Source of the DNA: Polaribacter butkevichii
Lineage (GTDB): Bacteria > Bacteroidota > Bacteroidia > Flavobacteriales > Flavobacteriaceae
Reading direction: 5' to 3'
Length of the DNA stretch: 64,000 nt
Assembly (NCBI RefSeq): GCF_038024105.1
Contig: NZ_CP150661.1
Coordinates: 62,001 to 126,000, forward strand
The notes below the pieces were generated by a model that saw only the letters and a program-made list of their open reading frames with translations, searched no databases and was not told the DNA's origin. The translations under genes and the position numbers were made by a program. Shown here piece after piece: positions 26,451 through 35,633 of this stretch. How positions within the stretch are numbered: the stretch's first letter is position 1; each line of letters begins with the position of its first letter.

Positions 26451-28877
26451 ATGAAAACATATATCATTCTATTTTTATTACTTTTTTTTACTGTTTTTAC
26501 ATTCGCTCAAAATTCTAAAAGAGGTTTTAAAAAAGCAACTTTTAAAGACGGAAATTTTTTACAGGTTGAGGTAACAGACGGATCTTATAGAATTCAGTTT
26601 TACAATTCTAAAATAGTAGAAACCTCTTTTATACCTAAAGGAGAAACTTTTGTAGCCAACTCTCATGCAGTTGTTTTAAAACCAACTTACACGGATGCTA
26701 GATTTATGGAGTCATCAACTTTTGTTAATTTTTCTACAAAAGGAGTTTCGGTAAAAATTCAGAAAAAGCCTTTTAAGATATCTTATTTTTATAAGGATAA
26801 GGAAATTACATCAGAAAAAACAGGATATTTAAAATCCAAACATCAACCAATGGAATTGGTAAAAGGTAATATTGTTGCTGCCGAAACAGAAAAAATAGAA
26901 TTCAATTTAACTTCAGACGAAATTCTATATGGAGCAGGATCAAGAGCGTTGGGTATGAATAGAAGAGGCAATAGATTGCCATTGTATAATAGAGCGCAAT
27001 ATGGTTATGAAACGCAAGCAGCATTAATGAATTTTACTTTACCCATTGTAATTTCATCAAAAAAATACATGCTTCATTTTGATAATGCACCCATTGGTTA
27101 TTTAGATTTGGATAGCAAAAAAAACAATACTTTAAACTACGAAACCATTTCTGGCCGTAAAACCTACCAAGTTATTGTGGGAGATTCTTGGATGGATTTG
27201 GTAGAAAATTACACCGATTTAACAGGGAAACAACCTTTGCCAGCACGTTGGACTTTGGGTAACTTTTCGAGTAGATTTGGGTATCATTCTCAACGAGAAA
27301 CGGAGGCAACCATAGCTAAATTTCAAGAGGAAAAAATATCTGTAGATGCTGTTATTTTAGATTTGTATTGGTTTGGAAAAACGTTGCAAGGGACCATGGG
27401 GAATTTAGAAGTATACAAAGATTCTTTTCCGGATATGAAAGCAATGATTACTCGTTTAAAAAATAAAGGAGTAAAAACAGTTTTAATAACAGAACCTTTT
27501 ATTTTATCGAACTCTAAAAAATGGAAAGAAACGGTAGAAAAAGATGTTTTAGCCAAAGATTCTGTAGGAAATCCTGCTAAATATGATTTTTATTTTGGCA
27601 ATACAGGGATTGTAGATATTTATAAAAAGGAAGGAAAAGAGTGGTTTTGGAATATCTATAAAGAAATTATAAATTTAGGAGCAAAAGGGCTTTGGGGAGA
27701 TTTAGGAGAACCAGAAGTATTGCCTTCTTGGGTAAATTTTAAAAATAAAAAAGCCGACGAAATTCATAATATTTATGGGCATGATTGGGCACGTTTAATT
27801 TTTGAAGGGTATCAAAAAGAATTTCCAAAAGAAAGACCGTTTATTTTAATGCGCGCAGGATCTTCTGGTTCGCAACGATTTGGAATGATTCCTTGGTCTG
27901 GAGATGTAAACAGAACTTGGGGCGGATTGCAATCTCAACCAGAAATTGCCTTACAAATGGGCATGCAAGGTTTAGGGTATATGCACTCTGATTTGGGCGG
28001 ATTTGCAGGTGATAATTTAGATGATAATTTATATGCACGTTGGTTACAATACGGTGTTTTTCAACCTATATTTAGACCACATGCGCAAGAAGGTGTGGCA
28101 AGTGAACCTGTTTTTAGAAGTAACAACGCGAAAAAAATGGCGAAAGAAGCTATTGAATTACGCTATAAATTATTACCCTATAATTACAACTTAGCTTTTC
28201 AAAACAATCAAAAAGGAACACCTTTAATGCGTCCTATTTTCTTTGAAGAAGATGATTTAAAATTAATGACAAATTCAACCACTTATTTATGGGGAAAGGA
28301 TTTTTTAATAACCCCAATTTTAAAAGACTCTCTAAAAACCAAAGAAATTTATTTTCCTAAAACAGCAAATTGGTTCAATTTTTATTCGGATGAAAAAGTG
28401 GCAGGAGGACAAACAATAAATGTTGCTGTTAATGAAAATTCGATTCCTACATATGTAAGAGGAGGGGCATTTATTGCGATGACAAAAGTGGTACAAACTT
28501 CAGATGCTTTTGATGGCAATAATTTAGAAGTGCATTACTATTATGATGCTGCAGTAAAAGAGAGTGAAAGAGAATTTTACAATGACAATGGATTATTATC
28601 GAATGCTTTTGAAAAAGAAGAATTTGAATTTTTAGAATTTGAAGCAGAAATTACCAAACGTTGTTTAGAAATTGAAATGGAAGCAGAATTTGGCAAAAAC
28701 TGGAATCCACAGCAAAAAGAAATATTGTTGGTTATTCATAACATCAATTGGAACCCGAGAAAAATAAAAGTAGACGGAAAAAGAACAGAAAATGCACACC
28801 TAGAAAATAACATTTTAAAAATTCCAGTAAACTGGAATCCAACAGAAGAAATAAAAATAAAAATTACATTAAAATAA
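26451..28877 (+). CDS. GH31 alpha-glucosidase (exported)
   Basis: The enzyme is predicted to remove terminal alpha-glucose from malto-oligosaccharides by the retaining mechanism. Its 808 residues begin with a signal peptide (LLFFTVFTFAQ), so it is probably periplasmic or on the outer membrane. The N-terminal beta-sandwich runs to about residue 255. The barrel has the nucleophile Asp417 in LWGDLGEPE and the acid/base Asp485 in PWSGDVNRTW. The distal C-terminal beta domains follow. It fills the place that GH97 SusB has in Bacteroides. The next gene begins 9 bp downstream. Confidence 0.93.
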   Translation: MKTYIILFLLLFFTVFTFAQNSKRGFKKATFKDGNFLQVEVTDGSYRIQFYNSKIVETSFIPKGETFVANSHAVVLKPTYTDARFMESSTFVNFSTKGVSVKIQKKPFKISYFYKDKEITSEKTGYLKSKHQPMELVKGNIVAAETEKIEFNLTSDEILYGAGSRALGMNRRGNRLPLYNRAQYGYETQAALMNFTLPIVISSKKYMLHFDNAPIGYLDLDSKKNNTLNYETISGRKTYQVIVGDSWMDLVENYTDLTGKQPLPARWTLGNFSSRFGYHSQRETEATIAKFQEEKISVDAVILDLYWFGKTLQGTMGNLEVYKDSFPDMKAMITRLKNKGVKTVLITEPFILSNSKKWKETVEKDVLAKDSVGNPAKYDFYFGNTGIVDIYKKEGKEWFWNIYKEIINLGAKGLWGDLGEPEVLPSWVNFKNKKADEIHNIYGHDWARLIFEGYQKEFPKERPFILMRAGSSGSQRFGMIPWSGDVNRTWGGLQSQPEIALQMGMQGLGYMHSDLGGFAGDNLDDNLYARWLQYGVFQPIFRPHAQEGVASEPVFRSNNAKKMAKEAIELRYKLLPYNYNLAFQNNQKGTPLMRPIFFEEDDLKLMTNSTTYLWGKDFLITPILKDSLKTKEIYFPKTANWFNFYSDEKVAGGQTINVAVNENSIPTYVRGGAFIAMTKVVQTSDAFDGNNLEVHYYYDAAVKESEREFYNDNGLLSNAFEKEEFEFLEFEAEITKRCLEIEMEAEFGKNWNPQQKEILLVIHNINWNPRKIKVDGKRTENAHLENNILKIPVNWNPTEEIKIKITLK

Positions 28878-28886
28878 AAATCGATT

Positions 28887-30764
28887 ATGAGAAAAATATA
28901 CAGCGTTTTATCCGTATTAATTTTATCAACAATAATTGGTTGTTCAAAAGAAAAAATATCAAAAAATAAAATGATGAGTACAAATCCACAGAAAAAAGCA
29001 GTTGTTTATCAGGTTTTTACACGTTTATTTGGTAATACAAATACCACCAACAAACCTTGGGGAACTATAGAGGAAAACGGTGTAGGTAAATTCAACGACT
29101 TTACAGAAAAAGCATTGTCTGAAATTAAAGATTTAGGAGTTACTCATATTTGGTACACAGGAGTTCCGCATCATGATGTAATTAAAGACTACACAAAATT
29201 TGGCATTTCTAATGACGATCCAGATATTGTAAAAGGAAGAGCAGGTTCTCCGTATGCAGTTAAGGATTATTACAATGTAAATCCGGATTTGGCTGTAAAT
29301 GTTGCCAATAGATTAGAAGAATTTGAAGCTTTAATAGCACGTTCTCATAAAGTAGGATTAAAAGTAATTATTGATATTGTACCCAACCACGTTGCAAGAA
29401 ATTACCAAAGTTTATCAAACCCTAAAGGGACAAAAGATTTTGGTGCAGATGATGATAAAACAGTGGAGTATGATGTAAATAATAATTTTTATTATGTGCC
29501 TAATGAAACATTTCAAGTACCAGATTTTTTAAATGGTTATTTGCCTTTAGGTGGAGAAAAAAATCCTTTATCGGATCATAAATTTGTTGAAAATCCTGCA
29601 AAATGGACAGGAAATGGATCGCGTGCTGCAAAACCACATTTTAATGATTGGTACGAAACTGTAAAAGTAAATTATGGCGTTTCTCCAGACGGAAGAAAAG
29701 ATTTTGATGAATTGCCACAAGGTTTTGAAAACGAAGATTATAAAAAACATTTTGCTTTTTGGCAAGATAAAAAAATACCCAATTCTTGGATTAAATTTAG
29801 AGATATTGCTTTGTATTGGACCGCAAAAGGTGTTGATGGTTTTAGATATGACATGGCAGAAATGGTGCCTGTAGAGTTTTGGAGTTTTATGAATTCTGCG
29901 ATTAAAATGAAAAATCCGGATGCTTTTTTATTAGCAGAAGTGTACAATCCGCATGAATATAGAAATTACATTAGAAAAGGAAAAATGGATTATTTGTATG
30001 ACAAAGTTCAATTGTATGATACCATTAAACATATTATGCAAGGACACGGAATTACAGATCATATTGCGCCAATTCAAGAAGATTTAAAAGATATTGAGCA
30101 CAATATGTTGCATTTTTTAGAAAACCATGATGAACAAAGAATTGCGAGTCCAGAGTTTGCAGGAGACGCCTTAAAAGCAAAACCAGCAATGGTAGTTTCT
30201 GCTACTATTTCTACGTCGCCAACCATGGTTTATTTCGGACAAGAATTTGGTGAACCAGGAGCAGAAAATGCGGGGTTTGGAACTCCGTCTAGAACTTCTA
30301 TTTTCGATTATATAGGCGTGCCAACACTTCAGAGATGGGTAAATAACAAGAAGTTTGATGGTGGTCAATCTACGGATGCAGAAAAATCATTAAGAGATTT
30401 TTACAAGCGTCTATTAAATTTCACCATTACAAGCGATGCTTTGATGGGAGAATACCAAGACATTCATCATTTTAATCGTCAGCATACAGAATGGTATAAT
30501 GAAAGAGTAATGTCTTTTGTTCGTTGGAGTGGTGATGAAAAATTAATAATCGTTTCTAATTTTAATGCTCATGACACTTATGGTTTTGAGTTAGGTTTAC
30601 CTAAGGAGGTTATTGAAAAATGGAACTTAAAAGATGGCGAATATCAACTAGAAGACCAATTGTATAAAAAGTATGCATCAACTTTAAAAGTAGAAAATGG
30701 TGAAGCTAGGGTTAGAGTAGATGTAAAACCGTTAGAGTCTTTTATATTGAAAATTAAAAAATAA
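28887..30764 (+). CDS. GH13 alpha-amylase-type lipoprotein
   Basis: The 625-residue GH13 enzyme has a lipoprotein signal ending LSTIIGC. The barrel starts at KAVVYQVFTRLFGNTNT and includes the conserved Asn-His of IIDIVPNHVAR. Catalytic residues read as Asp322 (GFRYDMAEM), Glu351 (LLAEVYNP) and Asp415 (ENHDEQR). A C-terminal beta domain ends it. The long insertions around residues 170-280 differ from classic alpha-amylases, so the exact activity (maltohexaosidase, oligo-1,6 or amylase) is open. It is co-directional with GH31, 9 bp behind. Confidence 0.9.
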   Translation: MRKIYSVLSVLILSTIIGCSKEKISKNKMMSTNPQKKAVVYQVFTRLFGNTNTTNKPWGTIEENGVGKFNDFTEKALSEIKDLGVTHIWYTGVPHHDVIKDYTKFGISNDDPDIVKGRAGSPYAVKDYYNVNPDLAVNVANRLEEFEALIARSHKVGLKVIIDIVPNHVARNYQSLSNPKGTKDFGADDDKTVEYDVNNNFYYVPNETFQVPDFLNGYLPLGGEKNPLSDHKFVENPAKWTGNGSRAAKPHFNDWYETVKVNYGVSPDGRKDFDELPQGFENEDYKKHFAFWQDKKIPNSWIKFRDIALYWTAKGVDGFRYDMAEMVPVEFWSFMNSAIKMKNPDAFLLAEVYNPHEYRNYIRKGKMDYLYDKVQLYDTIKHIMQGHGITDHIAPIQEDLKDIEHNMLHFLENHDEQRIASPEFAGDALKAKPAMVVSATISTSPTMVYFGQEFGEPGAENAGFGTPSRTSIFDYIGVPTLQRWVNNKKFDGGQSTDAEKSLRDFYKRLLNFTITSDALMGEYQDIHHFNRQHTEWYNERVMSFVRWSGDEKLIIVSNFNAHDTYGFELGLPKEVIEKWNLKDGEYQLEDQLYKKYASTLKVENGEARVRVDVKPLESFILKIKK

Positions 30765-30775
30765 CTTTCATATAT

Positions 30776-30854
30776 CCTGCAAGGTTTTCAAAACCTTGTA
30801 GGTATTATAAGATTAATTAATAAACACTTATAAGGTATAAAAAGACCTTGTAGG
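30776..30854. repeat. Second pair of palindromic 'CCTGCAAGG' elements (R4, R4b)
   Basis: R4 (30776-30802) has arms CCTGCAAGGTTTT and AAAACCTTGTAGG around a single C, with one mismatch. R4b (30827-30854) is an imperfect copy with arms CTTATAAGGT and ACCTTGTAGG. They fill the gap between two GH13 genes, as R1/R2 fill the pgmB-GH65 gap. Confidence 0.85.
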
Positions 30855-30882
30855 AGGAATTTAAATGGAACAATACGCATGA
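30852..30882 (+). promoter_or_regulatory. Strong Shine-Dalgarno and five-codon leader ORF overlapping the next start
   Basis: AGGAGG at 30852-30857 is a perfect Shine-Dalgarno sequence, unusual in this group. Seven bases later ATG 30865 opens a five-codon frame (MEQYA) whose TGA (30880-30882) overlaps the ATG of the following GH13 gene (30879) as ATGA. This geometry fits translational coupling. The SD sequence begins within the end of palindrome R4b, so folding of the repeat could mask part of it. Confidence 0.5.
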
Positions 30883-32528
30883 AAAAAATACTCTTCATAT
30901 TCCTTTTAGCAACCGTTTTTAGTTGTAAAGAAAAATCATCAACAGAAAAAGTAACAGCACAAACTGTAAACAAAGAGTTTGTTTGGGAAGGCGCAAATAT
31001 TTATTTTTTGTTGACAGATCGTTTTAATAATGGTGATACCACCAATGATATTAATTTTGATAGAACTAAAGAAACCGGAAAATTACGTGGTTTTAAAGGC
31101 GGTGATATCAAAGGAATTACACAAAAAATAAAAGAAGGGTATTTTACAAAACTAGGGATTAACGCCATTTGGATGACGCCCATTGTAGAGCAAATTCATG
31201 GAGGAACCGATGAAGGAACTGGTTTGTCTTATGGTTTTCATGGATATTGGGCAAAAGATTGGACAAAAATAGATCCTAATTTTGGAACCAAAGAAGATTT
31301 AAAAGAATTGGTTGCCCTTGCTCATAAAAACGGAATTCGTGTTTTATTAGATGCAGTAATCAATCACACGGGGCCTGTTACAGAGAAAGATCCTGTTTGG
31401 CCTTCCGATTGGGTAAGAACGAGTCCGCAATGTTCTTATGATAGTTATGAACATACCATTTCGTGTACGTTGGTAAAAAATTTACCAGATATTAAAACTG
31501 AAAGTAATGATAATGTTGCATTGCCGCCACAGTTAATGGAAAAGTGGAAAGCAGAAGGACGTTATAAGCAAGAAATGGAAGAATTAGATGCCTTTTTTAC
31601 AAGAACAGGACACCCTAGAGCGCCACGTTTTTATATAATGAAATGGTTAACAGATTATATTACAGAATTTGGAATTGACGGTTATAGAGTAGATACCGTA
31701 AAACATACTGAGGAATTTGTTTGGCAAGAATTTAGGCAAGAATGTGATGTTGCTTTTGCAGCGTATAAAAAGAACAATCCAGATAAAGTATTAGATACAA
31801 ATAATTTTTATTTAGTGGGTGAGGTATATAATTATACAATTTCTGATGGAAAAGCCTTTCATTTGGGAGAAAAAAAGGTAAATTATTTTGACAAAGCTTT
31901 TAATAGTTTAATCAACTTTGAATTGAAATGGAATGTAAAACAAATGGCAGAAAAAGAGGTCTTTAAAAAATATGACACACTTCTTCAGGATAATTTAAAA
32001 GGATATGGTATTCTAAATTATATGACTTCTCATGATGATGGACAACCTTTTGATAAGGAAAGAAAAATGCCTTATAAAACAGCAACCATGTTGTTGTTAA
32101 CGCCAGGGACATCGCAAGTTTATTATGGTGATGAGTCTGCAAGAAGTTTAATTATTGACGGTACTGTTGGTGATGCAACTCTACGTTCTTTTATGAATTG
32201 GAACGCTATAGAAAACGAAAAAGAAACTCAAGATATTCTAAATCATTGGCAAAAATTAGGTCAGTTTAGAGCAAACCACCCAGCAGTTGGCGCAGGAAAA
32301 CATCAATTAATTTCAGAAGAAAACGGTTTGGTTTTTTCAAGAGTAAGAAACGAAGATAAAATTATTGCCGGTATCGATTTACCAAAAGGAAGTAAAACAC
32401 TTTCAGTTTCATCCGTATTTAAAAATGGAGATAAACTGAACGATTTTTATTCTAATCAAATGGTAACCGTTAAAGAAGGAAAAGTAACTGTAAATTCAGA
32501 TTTTAATATTGTTTTATTAGAAAAATAA
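30879..32528 (+). CDS. GH13 alpha-amylase-type lipoprotein
   Basis: The 549-residue GH13 enzyme has a lipoprotein signal (LLATVFSC). The barrel begins at ANIYFLLTDRFNNGDTTND, a calcium-site opening seen in many extracellular amylases, and continues with FHGYWAKDWTKIDPNFG. Catalytic residues read as Asp272 (GYRVDTVKH), Glu315 (LVGEVYNY) and Asp386 (TSHDDGQ). It is the last gene of the maltodextrin operon. Its start is overlapped by the stop of a tiny upstream frame. Which bond it cuts best cannot be determined here. Confidence 0.92.
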   Translation: MKKILFIFLLATVFSCKEKSSTEKVTAQTVNKEFVWEGANIYFLLTDRFNNGDTTNDINFDRTKETGKLRGFKGGDIKGITQKIKEGYFTKLGINAIWMTPIVEQIHGGTDEGTGLSYGFHGYWAKDWTKIDPNFGTKEDLKELVALAHKNGIRVLLDAVINHTGPVTEKDPVWPSDWVRTSPQCSYDSYEHTISCTLVKNLPDIKTESNDNVALPPQLMEKWKAEGRYKQEMEELDAFFTRTGHPRAPRFYIMKWLTDYITEFGIDGYRVDTVKHTEEFVWQEFRQECDVAFAAYKKNNPDKVLDTNNFYLVGEVYNYTISDGKAFHLGEKKVNYFDKAFNSLINFELKWNVKQMAEKEVFKKYDTLLQDNLKGYGILNYMTSHDDGQPFDKERKMPYKTATMLLLTPGTSQVYYGDESARSLIIDGTVGDATLRSFMNWNAIENEKETQDILNHWQKLGQFRANHPAVGAGKHQLISEENGLVFSRVRNEDKIIAGIDLPKGSKTLSVSSVFKNGDKLNDFYSNQMVTVKEGKVTVNSDFNIVLLEK

Positions 32529-32541
32529 GAAGATTAATTAC

Positions 32542-32560
32542 CCATACAAAAACCATACAA
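32542..32560 (+). promoter_or_regulatory. Tandem CCATACAA direct repeat (11-bp period) upstream of the laminarin regulator
   Basis: CCATACAA occurs at 32542-32549 and again at 32553-32560, exactly 11 bp (one helical turn) apart, 69-87 bp before the regulator start. Related tandem sites in the same orientation are found at 35436-35455 (before susC) and 53533-53548 (before a T9SS gene). It is a candidate binding site for the regulator encoded at 32629, implying autoregulation. Confidence 0.5.
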
Positions 32561-32628
32561 TTGTACCTTTTTTTATAAGTTTTACAATATTTAATGTAAC
32601 TTAGTAACCAAACATTACTAAAACAGAT

Positions 32629-35412
32629 ATGTGTAGAACTTTACTTTTTTTGTTTCTTCTTTATATAGCATCAATTAGTTATGCTCAAGAGTTGCCGCCT
32701 ATAAAAATATTTACACCAGAAAACTATAAAGCTCAGAACCAGAATTGGGGAATTGCACAATCTGAAGATAATTTAATTTACGTAGCCAATAATGGTGGTC
32801 TTTTAGAATATAATGGAGAGCACTGGCAATTGTATTCACATTATTCAAACCCAATTCTTAGATCCTTAAAAATTAAAAAAGATGTAATTTATACAGGTTC
32901 TTTTATGGATTTTGGTTTTTGGAAAAAAAACGATAAAGGTCTTTTAGAATATAGTTCTTTAGTAGAAGATTTAAAAATAAAATTAAAAGAAGGAGAAGAA
33001 TTTTGGGGCGTTAATTTTTATCAAGATTGGGTGCTTTTTCAATCTAAAACAAGAATCTATTTTGTAAATAGATTGGCCAAAGATGTTAAAATAATTGATT
33101 CTAATGAAACAATCTCAGGACTTTTTGTAATTAATAATACCATTTTTTTTCAAAAAAAGAACAAAGGGATATTTACGCTAGAAAACGGAGAAGAAAAGGT
33201 GTTTTCTGATGCTAATTTTTTTAGAAACAATAAAGTTATTAATTGTTTTTATCATAATAAAGAGCTTGTCTTTTTATCCGAAGAAAAAGGTTTTGTTAGT
33301 GTAAAAGGGAATGATGTTGTATGGAAAGAAACAGATTTAAACAAAGAAAAATTTTCTGTTTTTAGTGCAATTCAACTAAAAGACAACAGTTTTGTATTGG
33401 GTACCATTTCTAATGGAATTATTTTTTTAAACTCAGAAGGAAAAATTACCTCTACGGTTAATAGAAAAAATGGATTAAGTAATAATACAGCTCTTTCTTT
33501 ATTTCAAGATAAAACAGATAATATTTGGATTGGTTTAGACAACGGAATTAATTATATAAATATCTCTTCTGCATTTAAAATTTTTGAAGATGAAGATGGT
33601 GATTTAGGTACAGTATATACTTCGTTCTTTTTTGATAATGAGCTTTATTTAGGTACAAACCAAGGGTTGTTTTTTAAAGACAAAGACTTAAAATATAAAA
33701 TAATTAAAGGAACTGAAGGGCAGGTATGGTTTCTAAAAGAAATTGACGGAAATCTTTTTTGTGGACATGATAAAGGGACGTTTATCATAAAAAATAAAAA
33801 AATTAGCAGTACCATACCAGAACAGTTAGGAACTTGGAATGTAAAAAAGGTGCCCAATAATAAGGATATTTTAATTCAAGGAACTTACCAAGGTTTATCT
33901 ATTTTAGAGAAACAAAACGGGGTGTGGAAGTTTAGAAATAAAATTGATGGGTTTAATATTTCTAGTAGGTTTTACGAATTTTATCAAGATAAATTGTACG
34001 TAAATCATGAGTTAAAAGGATTTTATGAGTTAAAAATAGATGAGAATTATTCTAAGGTGCTTCTTCAAAACAAAATTCATGTACCAGAAGAAGGTTATGG
34101 ATCTAATGTTTTTTCTTTCGGTAATCATTTGTATTATTCTTCTTCTAAAGGGATTTTTAAAAAACAACCAACAGGAGGTTTTAGTAAGGATACATTGTTT
34201 ACCAATGTTTTAAATGATATTGAAAATATTACAACTATAAGAAAGTTGCCAGAAAAAAAGAATACATTTTATAGTTTTTCTAATAATAACATTCTTTTTA
34301 TTACTTCTAACAGTATTAGTTTAAAGCCGCAGGTAAAACGTATACCCATTGCTGCATCTATAAGAAACAATGTTTTAGGTTTTGAGAACCTAACACAAAT
34401 TAGCGATAATAATTATTTAATAGGTACTTCCCGAGGTTATTTATTGTTAAATGATGCTATAGAAACTAAGCAACAAGATATAGCTATATCTTTTCAGAAG
34501 GTTCTTGTAAATAAAATAGATGATATAAAAACCAATTTATCATTAGCAGGAGAGGTTGTCTTAGAAAACAAACAAAATAATATTGATTTTTCTTACAGTA
34601 TTTTAAAATATGATAAAATTATTAAAAATGAATATCAGTATCAGTTAGAAGGTTTGTCTAGTAATTGGTCTGATTGGTCAGAGAATTCTTCTCAGCTATT
34701 TGAAAATTTACCTTACGGAGATTATGTGTTTAATGTAAAAGGGAAATATGGTAACGAGACAACTGATGTTAAATCTTTTTCATTTTCTATAGAAAGACCT
34801 TATTATTTAAGTAACTTATTTTTAGTTTTTTATACGTTATCTGTTGTTTTTATTATTGTAATGATAAATATTTATTACAGAAGAAGATACAAATTGAAAA
34901 ACAAAATTTTATTAGAGAAAGCTCAGAAAGAACTAAAGTTAAAGGAGCTAGAAAATTCTCAGATAATAATGAAATTGAATAATGAAAAATTAAGAGTAGA
35001 TATAGACAGTAAGAGTAGGGAATTGGCAAGTTCTACTATGAATATTATTAAGAAAAATGATTTTTTAAATACCATTAAAACCGAATTGATAAACGGTGAT
35101 GGAAAAAATACTTTAAAAGTAATTAAGATTATAGATAAGAACTTAAATAATTCTGATGATTGGAAAATGTTTCAAGAAGCATTTAATAATGCAGACAAAA
35201 ACTTTCTTAAAAAAGTAAAAGATAAGCATCCAAATTTAACACCTAATGACTTAAGGCTTTGTGCTTATTTAAGACTGAACTTATCTTCTAAAGAAATTGC
35301 TCCTTTATTAAATATATCTCCAAGAAGTGTAGAGGTTAAAAGGTATCGATTAAGAAAAAAAATGGACTTACCTCACGACTCAAATTTAACCAACTACATC
35401 TTAGAAATTTAG
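32629..35412 (+). CDS. Membrane-bound one-component regulator (propeller sensor, Y_Y_Y domain, LuxR-like HTH)
   Basis: The 927-residue protein is probably the glycan sensor for the laminarin locus. It has a signal peptide (LLYIASISYAQ), a large periplasmic sensor of beta-propeller repeats (e.g. SEDNLIYVANNGGLLEYNG and DKTDNIWIGLDNGINYI), and a Y_Y_Y-type Ig domain near 655-722. One transmembrane helix lies at about 727-752 and a coiled coil at about 760-810. The cytoplasmic LuxR/GerE-like helix-turn-helix is near 870-920 (LSSKEIAPLLNISPRSVEVKRYRLRKKM). No kinase or receiver domain is present, unlike classic hybrid two-component systems. It stands directly upstream of susC. Confidence 0.88.
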   Translation: MCRTLLFLFLLYIASISYAQELPPIKIFTPENYKAQNQNWGIAQSEDNLIYVANNGGLLEYNGEHWQLYSHYSNPILRSLKIKKDVIYTGSFMDFGFWKKNDKGLLEYSSLVEDLKIKLKEGEEFWGVNFYQDWVLFQSKTRIYFVNRLAKDVKIIDSNETISGLFVINNTIFFQKKNKGIFTLENGEEKVFSDANFFRNNKVINCFYHNKELVFLSEEKGFVSVKGNDVVWKETDLNKEKFSVFSAIQLKDNSFVLGTISNGIIFLNSEGKITSTVNRKNGLSNNTALSLFQDKTDNIWIGLDNGINYINISSAFKIFEDEDGDLGTVYTSFFFDNELYLGTNQGLFFKDKDLKYKIIKGTEGQVWFLKEIDGNLFCGHDKGTFIIKNKKISSTIPEQLGTWNVKKVPNNKDILIQGTYQGLSILEKQNGVWKFRNKIDGFNISSRFYEFYQDKLYVNHELKGFYELKIDENYSKVLLQNKIHVPEEGYGSNVFSFGNHLYYSSSKGIFKKQPTGGFSKDTLFTNVLNDIENITTIRKLPEKKNTFYSFSNNNILFITSNSISLKPQVKRIPIAASIRNNVLGFENLTQISDNNYLIGTSRGYLLLNDAIETKQQDIAISFQKVLVNKIDDIKTNLSLAGEVVLENKQNNIDFSYSILKYDKIIKNEYQYQLEGLSSNWSDWSENSSQLFENLPYGDYVFNVKGKYGNETTDVKSFSFSIERPYYLSNLFLVFYTLSVVFIIVMINIYYRRRYKLKNKILLEKAQKELKLKELENSQIIMKLNNEKLRVDIDSKSRELASSTMNIIKKNDFLNTIKTELINGDGKNTLKVIKIIDKNLNNSDDWKMFQEAFNNADKNFLKKVKDKHPNLTPNDLRLCAYLRLNLSSKEIAPLLNISPRSVEVKRYRLRKKMDLPHDSNLTNYILEI

Positions 35413-35434
35413 TAACCAAACAAGGCTGTTTTTT

Positions 35435-35455
35435 ACCTATACAATACCACAACAA
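35435..35455 (+). promoter_or_regulatory. Candidate regulator site upstream of the laminarin susC
   Basis: ACCTATACAATACCACAACA holds one good copy of the ATACAA half-site (35439-35444) and a degenerate one (CAACAA at 35450-35455) 11 bp further, in the same orientation as the site at 32542. It lies 179-199 bp before the susC start and just after the regulator stop codon. Confidence 0.4.
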
Positions 35456-35550
35456 GGTTAATATATCTTCTGTACAAGGTAATATTTAACATGTTTCTAA
35501 AACCTTATGTTTATTAAGAGTTTACTGTTTTTGCAGTGCTTTTTTTACGA

Positions 35551-35565
35551 TGTATGTTTTTTGTT
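35551..35565 (+). promoter_or_regulatory. Shared 15-bp promoter box of the laminarin susC
   Basis: TGTATGTTTTTTGTT starts 83 bp before the susC start codon. The identical 15-mer is found 86 bp before the start of the T9SS protein gene at 53753. The TTTTTTG core may serve as the Bacteroidota -33 TTTG element. The match in both sequence and distance suggests one promoter type. Confidence 0.5.
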
Positions 35566-35633
35566 GTGGTTGTTTTTGTCAATTTACTAATATGAAGGCT
35601 TAATTTTATACCACTAATAATAATTTTAAATTC

